From NCBI GenBank assembly GCA_030734395.1, contig JAUZTG010000048.1, positions 1,798,001-1,862,000 of the forward strand: a stretch of DNA of 64,000 bases, given 5' to 3'. The stretch comes from Sarocladium kiliense (Eukaryota; Ascomycota; Sordariomycetes; Hypocreales; Sarocladiaceae). Below, piece by piece: positions 24,605 to 34,536 of this stretch. How positions within the stretch are numbered: position 1 is the stretch's first letter; every line of letters begins with the position of its first letter. The notes beneath the pieces were generated by a model. The model had not been told where the DNA came from and searched no databases. It worked only from the letters and a program-made list of their open reading frames with translations. Made by a program: the position numbers and the translations under genes.

Positions 24605-26711
24605 ATGGCAGCCGCTGCTTCAGCGCTGTCACCACCGTCCGCCATGGGCGGGGCGGACAACGACGGTAGCAACATCTCCAGCCCACTGAGCGACGTCGAC
24701 GACAAAGACACCAACGACGACGAAATCGAGCATATGCAGCTCGATCATGACAATCAAGACGACGACGAGGCTCCTGATACGCCTAGCCCCGCCGATGTCG
24801 ATGATCTGGCCACGCACGAAGGGGACGACTCTGACAGCGCGCTGTCGGAGGCGCAATCCGATGAGCATTCGGACGACAACGATACAGAGGCAGAGACAGA
24901 ACGTCTATATGATACACCACGCAATCCCCGACAGCGAAATGTGACGGACGATTACTCAAACAATGAACAGAATTTTGAGCACACACCTAGCAAGCTTCGC
25001 AGCGCTGCCACTGTGAACCAGAACCGGGACAGCGACGCTGATTCTCTTTCTGGTGACGACGCGTCGGCTATCTCCACCCCGATAAACCACGACGATCCTT
25101 TGAAGAAGCTATCAGAATTGACGGATGCTGCTTTGGGAACAGGCACAACTGATCGTGATCGGAAGCGCAAGCGTTCAGCGGTCGCAGAGCAATTTGACCC
25201 TGATCAACCTCTGAAGAAACGCCCGGCCTCGTTGCCTGCAACCGATATGGATGCCGACGAAGAGATAAACCTTAATGATGAGGATGAGACTTCGGCCAAT
25301 CTTCAAAGCGCTGTGCAATCTGCTGGAGAGGACGTCGACACTCCACAGAAGGAAGACCAAAATACCACGGATGAAACCTCAACAGAAAGAGGAACGAGAT
25401 CGACGAGGAAAATCACTCGCAACGGAGCGAAGCGGCAAAATGCCACCAATGGTACCGATGTAGAAGAGGAACCAGACCAAGACACTCCGCAACCACAAGG
25501 CGAGGATGAACCAGAAACAAAAGATGAGGAAGCAGAAGAGGAGGCGGAAGAGGAGAACGAGCTCGCGGCCAAGAACGCAGAAGAATGTGAGTTGGGCGGC
25601 ATCTAACCGCTTTCTATAGTTGATGCTAATGCCCCATTGTTAGTGGAAAGAAAACAAGCAGCCTTCAAGGACTGGTCTCGAATCGAAGAGATGTTTGGCG
25701 AATTCAGGGATCGGTGAGTTGGTTGAAGTAAACATGCAGAAGCATGTTCTGACAACATTCGCAGTTTGTACAAGGACCGATTGCAGCATCTCGAGGACGA
25801 AGAACAATCATTGACCTCGGCCGAACCGACACACCCCGAATTTCTCAATATGAAGCGATGCTTGGACGAACGTCTTGAACAAAAGCTCAAAGCAATCCGG
25901 ACAGAGCATGAATTCCGCATTCAAGCACATGAGCGCCGGGCAGTGGCACAGCGCGCCCAAGCATGGAGCCAGTACTTCCAAGCTATTCGTGAGAAGCGCG
26001 AGCAAACGCTCGAAGCTTTGAACCGGGAATGGTACGACGTTCAATCTTCCAGGAGGCGTGCACACAGCTTGCCAGACTACGTACTTCTTTTCCCCAAAGA
26101 TGCAATGCAGCGCGTCAGGAATGCTGTTGCGTACAACTCCGAGGTCTCTACACTGTCCGGGCTCGCGAAATATGAGGGCTTCCCAGCCGGTCCTGAAATG
26201 AAAGGGGCATCGGCAACAGAGCTTGAGGATGATTTCGCTGCGATGGAGGTATGTTATGCCGTAAAACGCTCCAAAACAAGTCTGTGCTAATGTTGGTATG
26301 TAGCACACGAGGAGGGGTCAGCAGAAGAAACAGATCGGCCAGGTGCCCCGTGAAGAATTCCAGGCACCAACCTTCAATCGCCTCGGCCCAGCCGGCGAAC
26401 AATTTCTAAAGGAGACCCCTTGGGCGAATCCCAATCACTCGTCGCATAAGATGGTGCAGCAGCCGCAGACGCAGAATGCCGGCCGCCATGACTTACCAGG
26501 CTCAAGTCGCGCACCACTCCCGTCGAGTGCACCGCCAGAAAATAAGCCGACCGCGGATAATCGAGCACCTAATCAGAGAACGCCACTCGTCTCCAGCCGA
26601 TTTTCGGCATCCCCAGAATTGACGAGGCCAATTATCAACCAGACTGGCCCAGCAAAGCGTGCCGCCAACATGGCAAGTCTCGGGAGAGATTCGAAGACAG
26701 CAGCGGCCTGA
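24605..26711 (+). CDS. dep1: Sds3/Dep1-like subunit of Rpd3L HDAC complex
   Basis: A scaffold-type subunit of the Rpd3L/Sin3 histone deacetylase complex in the nucleus. Exon 1 (24605-25586) encodes a long acidic, Asp/Glu/Ser-rich disordered region with a basic RDRKRKR nuclear signal. Short introns lead to LERKQAAFKDWSRIEEMFGE, then a coiled-coil Sds3-like domain (LYKDRLQHLEDEEQSLTS, LNMKRCLDERLEQKLKAIR, EREQTLEAL-type heptads). After the SLPDYVLLFP region, the last exon (RRGQQKKQIG... to 26711) is disordered. Domain order (acidic arm, then Sds3 coiled coil with the conserved LYxxRLxxLxxE) supports Dep1/Sds3; Dep1 is favoured by the very acidic N-terminus. All four joins keep frame. Confidence 0.85.
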
Positions 26712-27202
26712 TGGCTCATACTGCTCCTCAAAGACACCACTACTATGGGCCATGAGGCCTAGGGAAGGGCTCTGTATGGAACAGTGATTTCAGCGAGAAT
26801 TTGTGATACCCGGCTTTGGCGTCTGTTTGATTTGCTGGCCGTCCAGACCAGAGATGGAGTTTATGACAAGGGTATGGGGTGGTTTGACCCAGTAGTATTG
26901 GCCTCGCTTGCCAGGAAATTGGTGTTATAGAGACGCCTGCAGCGGGAAGGGGAATATGAACATGAGATATCATGTGGAACCACCGAGCATGGTATGGGAG
27001 TTTGGCGTTGGGTTTCCTTTTGCACATCTTTCTACTGACGGACAATTCGGTATTCGTACAACCCACTTATCATACATAAACCCCAATGGGGCATTGACTC
27101 TTTCCAACTTCGTGCTGTCAACCTGGCGTGACTCCCCAGTGACGAGTGTATCTTGTTCATCCTCCTCTGCTATCTGCAGATTCGTTGACGTTTGCTTGCA
27201 CC
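26712..27202. other. Convergent 3' spacer dep1 / coa3
   Basis: About 490 bases between convergent stops. Only short unconvincing open frames; it presumably holds both 3' untranslated regions. Confidence 0.55.
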
Positions 27203-27533
27203 TCACTTGGCCTCCGAAGGCTTTCGTGGCTGATCTGGAACCTTAACATCATCGAAATCGTCCTGACCGACCGCCCGCAACGTGTATGTGTCTAGTTTGG
27301 GTCAGCATCTCGCTCCCAGCTCGAAAGATTGGGTGAAGCATACAGATCCCGACGCTTATCGCAAGCAAACACACGCCTGTGATAGCATTGGGAATAAGGT
27401 ATGGTCGCCTAGCGCGGATTAGGGCCGGGCCTTGACGGTATTTGCGGTCGTAGTAGGTTGAATGCGGGCTGTTACAGAAGGTTGTTAGATTTCCGGTACC
27501 TGAAATAATGCCGCCAGTGCTTACCCAGCCATG
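27203..27533 (-). CDS. coa3: Cytochrome c oxidase assembly factor 3 (Coa3)
   Basis: A small mitochondrial inner-membrane protein that works with Mss51 and Cox14 on newly made Cox1 during complex IV assembly. Three tiny exons (27533-27526, 27468-27344, 27291-27203) encode 73 residues; the first is just 8 coding bases (ATGGCTGG). The protein reads MAGPHSTYYDRKYRQGPALI, then ARRPYLIPNAITGVCLLAIS (start of the single TM), then YTYTLRAVGQDDFDDVKVPD and a short tail. The STYYD, RQGPALIRARRPYL and YTYT(L/I)xAVGQDxFxDVxVP blocks match the fungal COA3 family. Because every exon is short, simple ORF finding misses this gene. Its start faces PTA1 across an interval containing a transposon. Confidence 0.92.
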
Positions 27534-27723
27534 ATGGAAGTCGCTCGCGCGGTAAAATCAAGTCGAAAATGATGTGGGACGCAAAGTTGAGGGACAGAGG
27601 CGGAGACGAGATTAGCCAGCGCAGATTCTCGATTTGGTAGAGTCAATGTCTGGCTGCGCAAGCGAGGCCATCACCAGTGCTCGTGCCATCTTGCATTATC
27701 GATAAGAGGGAATGCAGCTCCGC

Positions 27724-27789
27724 GGCGGCTAATACATGGGCGCCCCCCTTTTGATATTTGGGCGCCCGGTGGTACATGGGTTGCTCTCA
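27724..27789 (+). repeat. Left terminal inverted repeat of the MITE
   Basis: 66 bases, identical in reverse complement to 28155-28220. GC-rich, with two internal GGGCGCC/GGCGCC-type palindromic cores and a C6T4 run. Confidence 0.95.
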
Positions 27790-28154
27790 CTTAAAACTGA
27801 ATATCATCCACCAAACCACAGAAACTAGGAAATCAGGAGCAGGGAAATAATGAGAGAATTCTGTACGAATTATATATATTTTCCCCTGGTTTATTAAGTG
27901 CCAGTCTCATAAGTTTATGGTGGGAATTCTTATATTGCTTCTGTACATTTTTAAGCTTGAGTTTGCTGACATCAGCGGGCGGGCGCGCCCTCCGTAGTAC
28001 AACGGTAGACACATGAGTCCTTACTGCAGACTCAGAAGAATGAAGTACAATAAACGAGAAAAAAGGAATGTGCTTCCCCAGCAGCTTGTTCTTTAATTCT
28101 ATATACTTAAAACTCTGGTTTTTCTGATTTGGATAAGGGTGTTCGAGGTTTAAT

Positions 28155-28220
28155 TGAGAGCAACCCATGTACCACCGGGCGCCCAAATATCAAAAGGGGG
28201 GCGCCCATGTATTAGCCGCC
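28155..28220 (-). repeat. Right terminal inverted repeat of the MITE
   Basis: 66 bases, the perfect inverted copy of 27724-27789. Followed immediately by the second copy of the 9-base duplication. Confidence 0.95.
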
Positions 28221-28630
28221 CAGCTCCGCGCGACCCTTAGTCATCAGGATCGGTTCAGCTTTGGACCAGGCACGCGTGGTGACTTCAGAAGGACCCGCCA
28301 TTTCTTTCAAGCTCTGGCAGCAGCATCAACCCAGCTTCGAGGCTTTGTTCTCAACTGTCCATTGTCTAAGAAGCACCCCGTCTAACAATATCAAATCCAC
28401 ACCAAAAATTCGTCTTACCATTAGGACCGAAGCGGAAGAAACCATCTTTTGCGCCCTCGTATGCGACCTGATACCTGATATACGAGTCGCGCGACGTCGA
28501 ACCGCATACAGATGGGCACGCCAGCACCATATCACCAGACATTGAGCTGATTAATACGAGCTGCGTCGAGCAACAGAGATAGTCGATCGCAAGTCTCTAA
28601 CGCGCCGCGGCGCGACCAACCAGCGCCATC

Positions 28631-31013
28631 ATGAGTGCCGACCTCACGATTCCTGAGCAAATACGTCAACTCAATGATGCGCGGAAGCTGGTGCTCGGCG
28701 ATGTATCCTACTATCCCAATGTAGTGAGAGGGATTCTACCAGTCATCGGACCAAATGCGGCCGTCGAACTCCGGAGATGGGGTGCAGAGTTTCTGGCTGA
28801 AGCTTTTGCGACTCCAGCTCTACCCAATGGCGAGAAGGAGACAATGCAACCGTATGTCCTGACAACGCTGGAGTCTCTGATTGAGAACGAGAGAGAGGAC
28901 CCGCAAGTTCTACGGAGCGTTATACAAACTGCGGCGAGTATCTATCCGTTGGCGGTGAGGTGGATGTAAGTATTCTTTTGCCGGAGGGCAATTTGTTGGA
29001 ATTTGAAGGGAACTGACCGCATTGGCAGTATCAACAACGGATACGACACGATCACGTGGGAGCGAATGGTGGCAATAAAGCAAAGAATTCTGCGGATCTG
29101 GGACACAGCAGGGCCATCAGTTCGCATATGTTGCATCAAGTTCGCCCAGCGCGTGGTACTGGCTCAGAGCGTGGCATCAGGGGCTGAACCGAGAGTATGT
29201 ATGAACATATTGTTCTTACATGTGCATTACTAACGCACATCGTAATAGTATGGCGGCACACTGGATGTATCTTTGGACAAGATCCCGCCAAACCATCAAT
29301 CATTGGACGCACGGAGCCTGGAGGCCGAGGCCAGCGGGCTGCTTGATCGCATGCTTGCTGTGCTGCAGGAGAGCGAGTAAGGAGGCAATACTTGAATGGC
29401 ACCGCATATGTACTGACATGATAATAGCGATGCGTTGGTAGTGGATTCAGTTCTCAATTGCTTGTCCATCCTCGTCCGAACACGGCCAGGCACCTCAAAT
29501 CGCATATTGAACGCCCTCCTCAACTTCAACCCTCTGAAACTAGCAAACTCCCCCATGACACCAAAGACGAAGGTGATGATCAAATCGATGGAAAAGACGT
29601 CTCGCCTGCTGTTCATGCACCTTGTGAAGCGTGATCCTCACAACCCCATGGTCCCGCGGATACAGCAGCATGCTGAGCGTATGATGCGCACCATGGCCGA
29701 AGTCCTGGATGGAGGCAGGAAGCGGCCCCTTGAGGTGCAACAGGCTGGGGCCGTGGAGGCGAAACGCCAGCGGATGATGGGATTGCAGCAACCAATCCCA
29801 CCCCTCGGCCCCGGGCCGCATTCTCTTGCTGACATCTTCACTTTGATCGTTAATAACGATCTGAAGAACTTTGATATCTCACAGATCCCAGCCAATATGG
29901 TTGCCAAGATTGCGGTCAATACGCTCGTAAGAACAGATGCACAATTACTAGCAAAGGCCGTCGAGGCAGTTCGCGGCCGCTTGGACACGCTGGCGAATGC
30001 GCCTCCACCAGAGATTAACCCCAACACCGCGCCGTTGGGAGTTGAAGAAGATGAAGATGATTACGAGCCGGATTTTGATCAAGCTGAGGACACAGAACAG
30101 ATTGTCAATAGACTTGAAAGCTCTGGTGGAGGAGGGCAGCGTCCGGCGCTGGATGGTGCTCTGAACTTGACCTCTTTTAGTCTACCCGCGCCGCCAACCC
30201 TGACCCCAGAGCTTGCGTTGAGTGCTGGCAGCAGTACAGTCGCAAGGGTGTTGCAAATGATACGATCAGTCGATGACCCGACGGCAAAGAAGAACGGGGT
30301 CGGATTTACACGACTTGCTGCCAGCTCAGGCAGTCGAGATGCGTGGACTACGATATTAACCAGACTCGCGACGCGCTCTTCTGGTGGCTTAGAAGGGGTC
30401 TCAGTCAAAGAAGAGGACAACAGCCTAGCGTCAGGTTCCTTGGGGAACGACATTCGGGACGTACTCTACAACTATGTGATGGAGGACTTCCGCAAGAATA
30501 TCGACGTGGCCGTGTCGTGGCTGTGTGAGGAGTGGTACAATGACAAGCTCCTGAAGAAGCTGGGAGGAGACCATCCTTTGCATTACGAGAAATGCACCCT
30601 TCGACTGATTGACGGCTTCCTTCCCTACCTCCACCCGCAGGACAAAGTCCTCACAAGATTCCTCAGCGAAATCCCGGAACTTAACCGGACGATTCTATCA
30701 AGAGTCAAGGCAATGTGCCGAGACCCCAGCGTGGTTCAGCTGGCGCTGACGAGTCTACTGTATCTTGTGATGATGAAGCCGCCAGTGAAGGAGGTCGCGC
30801 TGGACACAGTACAGGACATCTGGACGGACTGTGAGTACCGCCTCCAACGGTTGAATGTTGATGATGATATGCTAACAGTGTATGGCAGACGAGGATGCGA
30901 GGGCGATGGCGGGAAAGTACCTAAACAAATTTCGGCCATCATTCATAGAGAGAGCGACAAAGGAAGCGGAGATGGCGTCAACGGGACCAGCCACAACAGC
31001 GGTTGCAACATGA
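28631..31013 (+). CDS. pta1: Symplekin/Pta1, pre-mRNA 3'-end processing factor
   Basis: A scaffold of the cleavage and polyadenylation factor; it also links 3'-end formation to transcription through RNA polymerase II CTD phosphatase Ssu72. Five exons (28631-28965, 29029-29194, 29249-29376, 29428-30830, 30889-31013) give 718 residues. The N-terminal HEAT-like domain starts IPEQIRQLNDARKLVLGD and continues through SIYPLAVRWI, IKQRILRIWDTAGPSVRICC, FAQRVVLAQ and DALVVDSVLNCLSILVRTRP, the Symplekin/Pta1 N-terminal family. A Pro/acidic linker precedes C-terminal helices (YNYVMEDFRKNIDVAVSWLC, CTLRLIDGFLPYL). The last exon (YEDARAMAGKYLNKFRPSF) is reached only by removing a 58-base intron with GCTAACA. 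Its promoter side carries the MITE about 400 bases upstream. Confidence 0.92.
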
Positions 31014-32600
31014 CAAGCAGTGATTGCTTGCTTCTGGACGCATCATTGCAAGGATTTGGGGCGATTTGTGTATTAGACCATGTATTATAGCCGCGCCGGC
31101 AGCCGTGGCAGAGGCGTTCGGGATAGCCTACATATAGGTCTGGTCAGAACAGCTGTCAAGGCAGCTTTGGAAAGGGAATTGAAGATGGAGATTCTAAGTC
31201 AGTCTGGGACCTGCTGAGAAGGCGGCAGGGACTGAGCTGAGTCTATGACTGGTCGTATGGACCGAGCGTCCCGGTTATATGACCTGAATACTGAGCCGGC
31301 CTTCTTCTGTCTCTCATGCACAAGGATATAGTTGATTATATGTGAAAGGAATAAGCGGTCAGCGCGCTTGTCAATGCCCTCCCCATTGATTACAACGAAT
31401 GTTGCGACCTCAATGGCTGCCTCTGCTGGTCGAGTCTTTCGCAAGATCATGATTGTCTCACGGAATCTTAGACATCCTGCTGATATTATAGTGATGTGCA
31501 GATGCTCATGCACAGCTAGGCCATGCAAGGGGCCATGCGCGTTGCCAGCGTTGCCTGGCCATCGAGGTTGAGGTTACAGCGCGTATTAGTGGCGACAGCG
31601 CACCATGAGGTGGCCAGGACCCCTGAGGGAGGCACTGAGCATGACGACAGTTGTGCCAAAATATGCGGCAGTGCTTTGTTCGTATTGCTTTTGCCCAATT
31701 TGCCAGAGGCAGGCCCCAAGACGCGACGCTGGACAATATCATAGGCGCAGGTTATAGGAGTCAGCTCAGGCAGTGTTGCTCTTTTCCGTCTCCCTCGCCC
31801 GATCTCTCGACTTTCATCTTACCTTCGACAACAACCGCAATCGCACACTGCTGCAGTACCCGTCCCAACTCGCTCTGCTACAGCTCCAGATGCAGCTGTG
31901 GACAAATCGCATCGTCGTTTCGCTTAGCCCAAGGCGTACCTGAGCCACATCCGTTCGCCTAAATCCCCAGCTGTCACGCAGCCGCCCAGCACAAGGGTCA
32001 AGGGCAGCAGTCTGAACTGAGCTCCAGCATTCCAGTCGAAGAGATCGACGACAAAGACGAGGAGTGCGGACTCCACTGGCCGACGTCAATCTTTTGCGCC
32101 AGCTGCCAGGCTGACAGGGTCCTTTCTGGCACCAAGCGGGACCCCTTGTCCTCCCTCCGCCCTGCAAGCCTTGGATCGCCCAAAATACTTCGGTGCAACG
32201 CTTTCGTTTCATAGCAACCTGTGTCGATAACCAGAGAAGACTACAGGCGTTTACGGCGAGATGCCCCGGAATCGACTTCAGAAAAAGGATTTCTCCATTC
32301 ACCAAGATCCTGCTGCAGTTCACGGTATGTTTGTCTCCTTGTCCACCCCGTCTATAGACTTGGTGGAGCACGACGACTAAGCACGGACACGCGCTGCTGT
32401 TGACGGCTGCTTGCTCGACTCGTTTCTCTGGATTTCCTCCTGCACACTGTTCTGCCCAGATGTTTCCGCACCCTCGATGACCCGGACGTATACTGATCTT
32501 CGAGACACGCTCGGCAGTCACAGACTCAGCTAAACATTCACCGCTAGATGCTTTCTCAGCGAGAACCCTTACGCCTGCCACCACCGGTACCGTCAACAGC
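31014..32600. other. Gene-free interval upstream of the She3-like gene
   Basis: Holds the PTA1 3' region and about 1.3 kb before the She3-like ATG. A branch-plus-acceptor motif (CAGCTAAACATTCACCGCTAG, about 32530-32549) sits just before an open frame in phase with that ATG, so an upstream coding or leader exon may lie here; I could not locate it. Confidence 0.5.
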
Positions 32601-33695
32601 ATGAAGCACAGTACCGGCGTCGCTGCGAAACATGCAATCGGCCGCACCGCGACAATACGTAGTGTACCTAGCTTCGAAGGGTCCGAGTCGAGCCCCGACA
32701 GCAAGCACAGCCAGGCATTTTCCAGCAGCATCAACAGCACTGCGAGCGGCGTGTCAACCATGGGAAGCCAGCAACAAGAACGGACGCCACAAATCACAAG
32801 AATGAAGAGCGACACAGCAGCAGAGACGCCGACCAGGTGGCATGTCAATGGCTTAAGAACTCTTGATCCGGCGGCGTCACCCCAGCACGACTCGTCAACG
32901 CTGTCAGAAGGCACCGAGCCGCCAGATGGGCAATGGGATTCAACAATTGGGAAGGCAGGTCTAGGAAAGACTGGCCGCGTGATCAACAAGCTTGTTAGCG
33001 ACAACGATGCCTTAAAACGAGAGATTAAAATCGAGCAATTAAAAGCGGAAGAGGCAAAGCAAGCTGCGAGACTGGTTGAGGACAAGATGGAGCGAATGGT
33101 CAACGACTACGAGAGCCGACTGCTCGAAGCCAATGTTACAAAGACCCTACTTGCGAGGAAGGAGCGCCAGGTCGAAACCCTCACGGCCACGGTCGAGGCA
33201 GAAAAAAAGCGAACAGCAGAAGCCCTTCAACGTGAAAGGAGTTGGCGGGAAGAGCTTGATAAAGTCCGTAAGGATACCGTGATCCAGGTTGACGAAGCAA
33301 CAAACTATGCACAGTTGATGGAGGGACGATATAATGCCATCTCCTCGCACTGGCGAGATCAGGGCGATCAGGTGAAGAGGGCTGTATCGGGCATCAAGGA
33401 TGATATCGACACGCTGAACGAGGAGCGGAGGTCAGACGACGATAAGATTCAGACACTCCGGGACTTGTGTGAACAGCAAGACAGCAATATTCAGCAGTTG
33501 CGGCGCGAGAAGGAGGATATTGCACGCAAGTTTGAGGAGTATAAGCAGGCGCAAGAGGATGGGCTGCGGGACATCAAGACGAATGCCGCGAGAAGGGAGG
33601 CAGAGCAGGAGAGAATATTGGAGGAGTCGAGAGAGGCGCTCGCCAAGTTGAAATGGGCGCTCAACGTCAAACAAAACGTGAAGGGAGCACAATGA
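32601..33695 (+). CDS. She3-like coiled-coil protein
   Basis: Yeast She3 is the adaptor that ties She2-bound mRNA to the type V myosin Myo4. Filamentous-fungal relatives annotated as SWI5-dependent HO expression protein 3 share a coiled-coil block. This 364-residue protein has a disordered Ser/Thr-rich first 115 residues, then GKTGRVINKLVSDNDALKRE, EDKMERMVNDYESRLLEA, KTLLARKERQVETLTATVE and YAQLMEGRYNAISSHWRDQG in continuous heptads to LAKLKWALNVKQ. The region matches the She3 family as I recall it. The frame is open a further 20 residues upstream of the ATG behind a splice acceptor, so the true start may be in an earlier exon. Role in transport here is inferred only from the family. Confidence 0.75.
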   Translation: MKHSTGVAAKHAIGRTATIRSVPSFEGSESSPDSKHSQAFSSSINSTASGVSTMGSQQQERTPQITRMKSDTAAETPTRWHVNGLRTLDPAASPQHDSSTLSEGTEPPDGQWDSTIGKAGLGKTGRVINKLVSDNDALKREIKIEQLKAEEAKQAARLVEDKMERMVNDYESRLLEANVTKTLLARKERQVETLTATVEAEKKRTAEALQRERSWREELDKVRKDTVIQVDEATNYAQLMEGRYNAISSHWRDQGDQVKRAVSGIKDDIDTLNEERRSDDDKIQTLRDLCEQQDSNIQQLRREKEDIARKFEEYKQAQEDGLRDIKTNAARREAEQERILEESREALAKLKWALNVKQNVKGAQ

Positions 33696-34536
33696 GCGGC
33701 AGCCAACGATTTGGTGTTTTGAGAATTATCAACCCCCGTACATACACCGACGCGCATGACGCCCTTGGCGGCTGTCACATCGCGGACACGACAGCATTTT
33801 ACGAACGAATATCTAGAACGCAAAGCAAATGGCCAGCACCAGAAACGATCCAAACCGGTTACATTTGTCAGATGACCAAGTTATTGGAGCATAATACGAT
33901 GACGCCGACGGCGTTGGTCAACCTGAATGAAGGAGACGGGATACCCTAAAGACTTGGTTATGATAAAGGGATTACTATCACTATCGATCTTCTTTCTTTT
34001 TAACTTTCATATCTCATGATGAATGTAGAGACATTCTGACTTTCAGGTCATTGTGTGACAATGATACCATGTGCGTACTCGACAAATGAAGATGCAGTAT
34101 ATTGACGAGGCTGGCAAGTATAATTCAGACATCTAAACAGAATATGTCGGAGGACTGATATCACCACAATAGAGGGTTCGAGAGGTCATCAGATGCTGAC
34201 CGCATGACTGTTCGTCGGATCTTGACTGTGCAGCTGGCGGAGTCGGTTGGCGGCTGCAGGCAAACTGTCCCTTCAAACGGCAGTCACTCCAACGCCCACC
34301 ATTTTCCGTTTCCCTCGATACAAAAGTGCGTGCAATTGCGAATATTCAGGCTACTGCGCGTGATACTTCAACGGTTTTCAGAACATATCTACCCTCCATG
34401 CTGCAACATGGTTGAGCTTCTGCTCGCGGTCTGTCTCTTGTCTGTTACTGTATCGCCCCTGTCAAGTTCATCCCCACGCTGCTGCTGAGGTCTTCGTGGA
34501 GCTTGCCGTCTCGAAACGACGGGTTCGACCGTCAGT
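33696..34536. other. Intergenic, nothing supported
   Basis: About 840 bases. Terminator side of the She3-like gene and the probable leader of the next gene. No feature recognised. Confidence 0.5.

Larger units (their letters stand above)
27715..28229. mobile_element. Mutator-like MITE with 66-bp perfect TIRs
   Basis: A 497-base non-autonomous DNA transposon (27724-28220). Its ends are perfect 66-base inverted repeats (27724-27789 and 28155-28220, both starting GGCGGCTAATACATGGGCGC from the outside). It is flanked by a 9-base direct repeat CAGCTCCGC (27715-27723 and 28221-28229), the target-site duplication. Long TIRs with a 9-base duplication are the hallmark of the Mutator (MULE) superfamily. 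The 365-base interior is AT-rich and has no transposase, so movement would need an enzyme encoded elsewhere. Identical TIRs and an intact duplication point to a recent insertion with no detectable RIP decay. It lies in the divergent interval between coa3 and pta1. Confidence 0.93.

Noticed and set aside
27833..28186. 117-codon frame inside the MITE
   Set aside because: Runs into the terminal repeat, no transposase or other motif; consistent with a non-autonomous element.
31814..33103. 429-codon open frame antisense to the She3-like gene
   Set aside because: Shadow of a continuous coding exon; Cys/Ser/Leu-rich nonsense composition, no domain.
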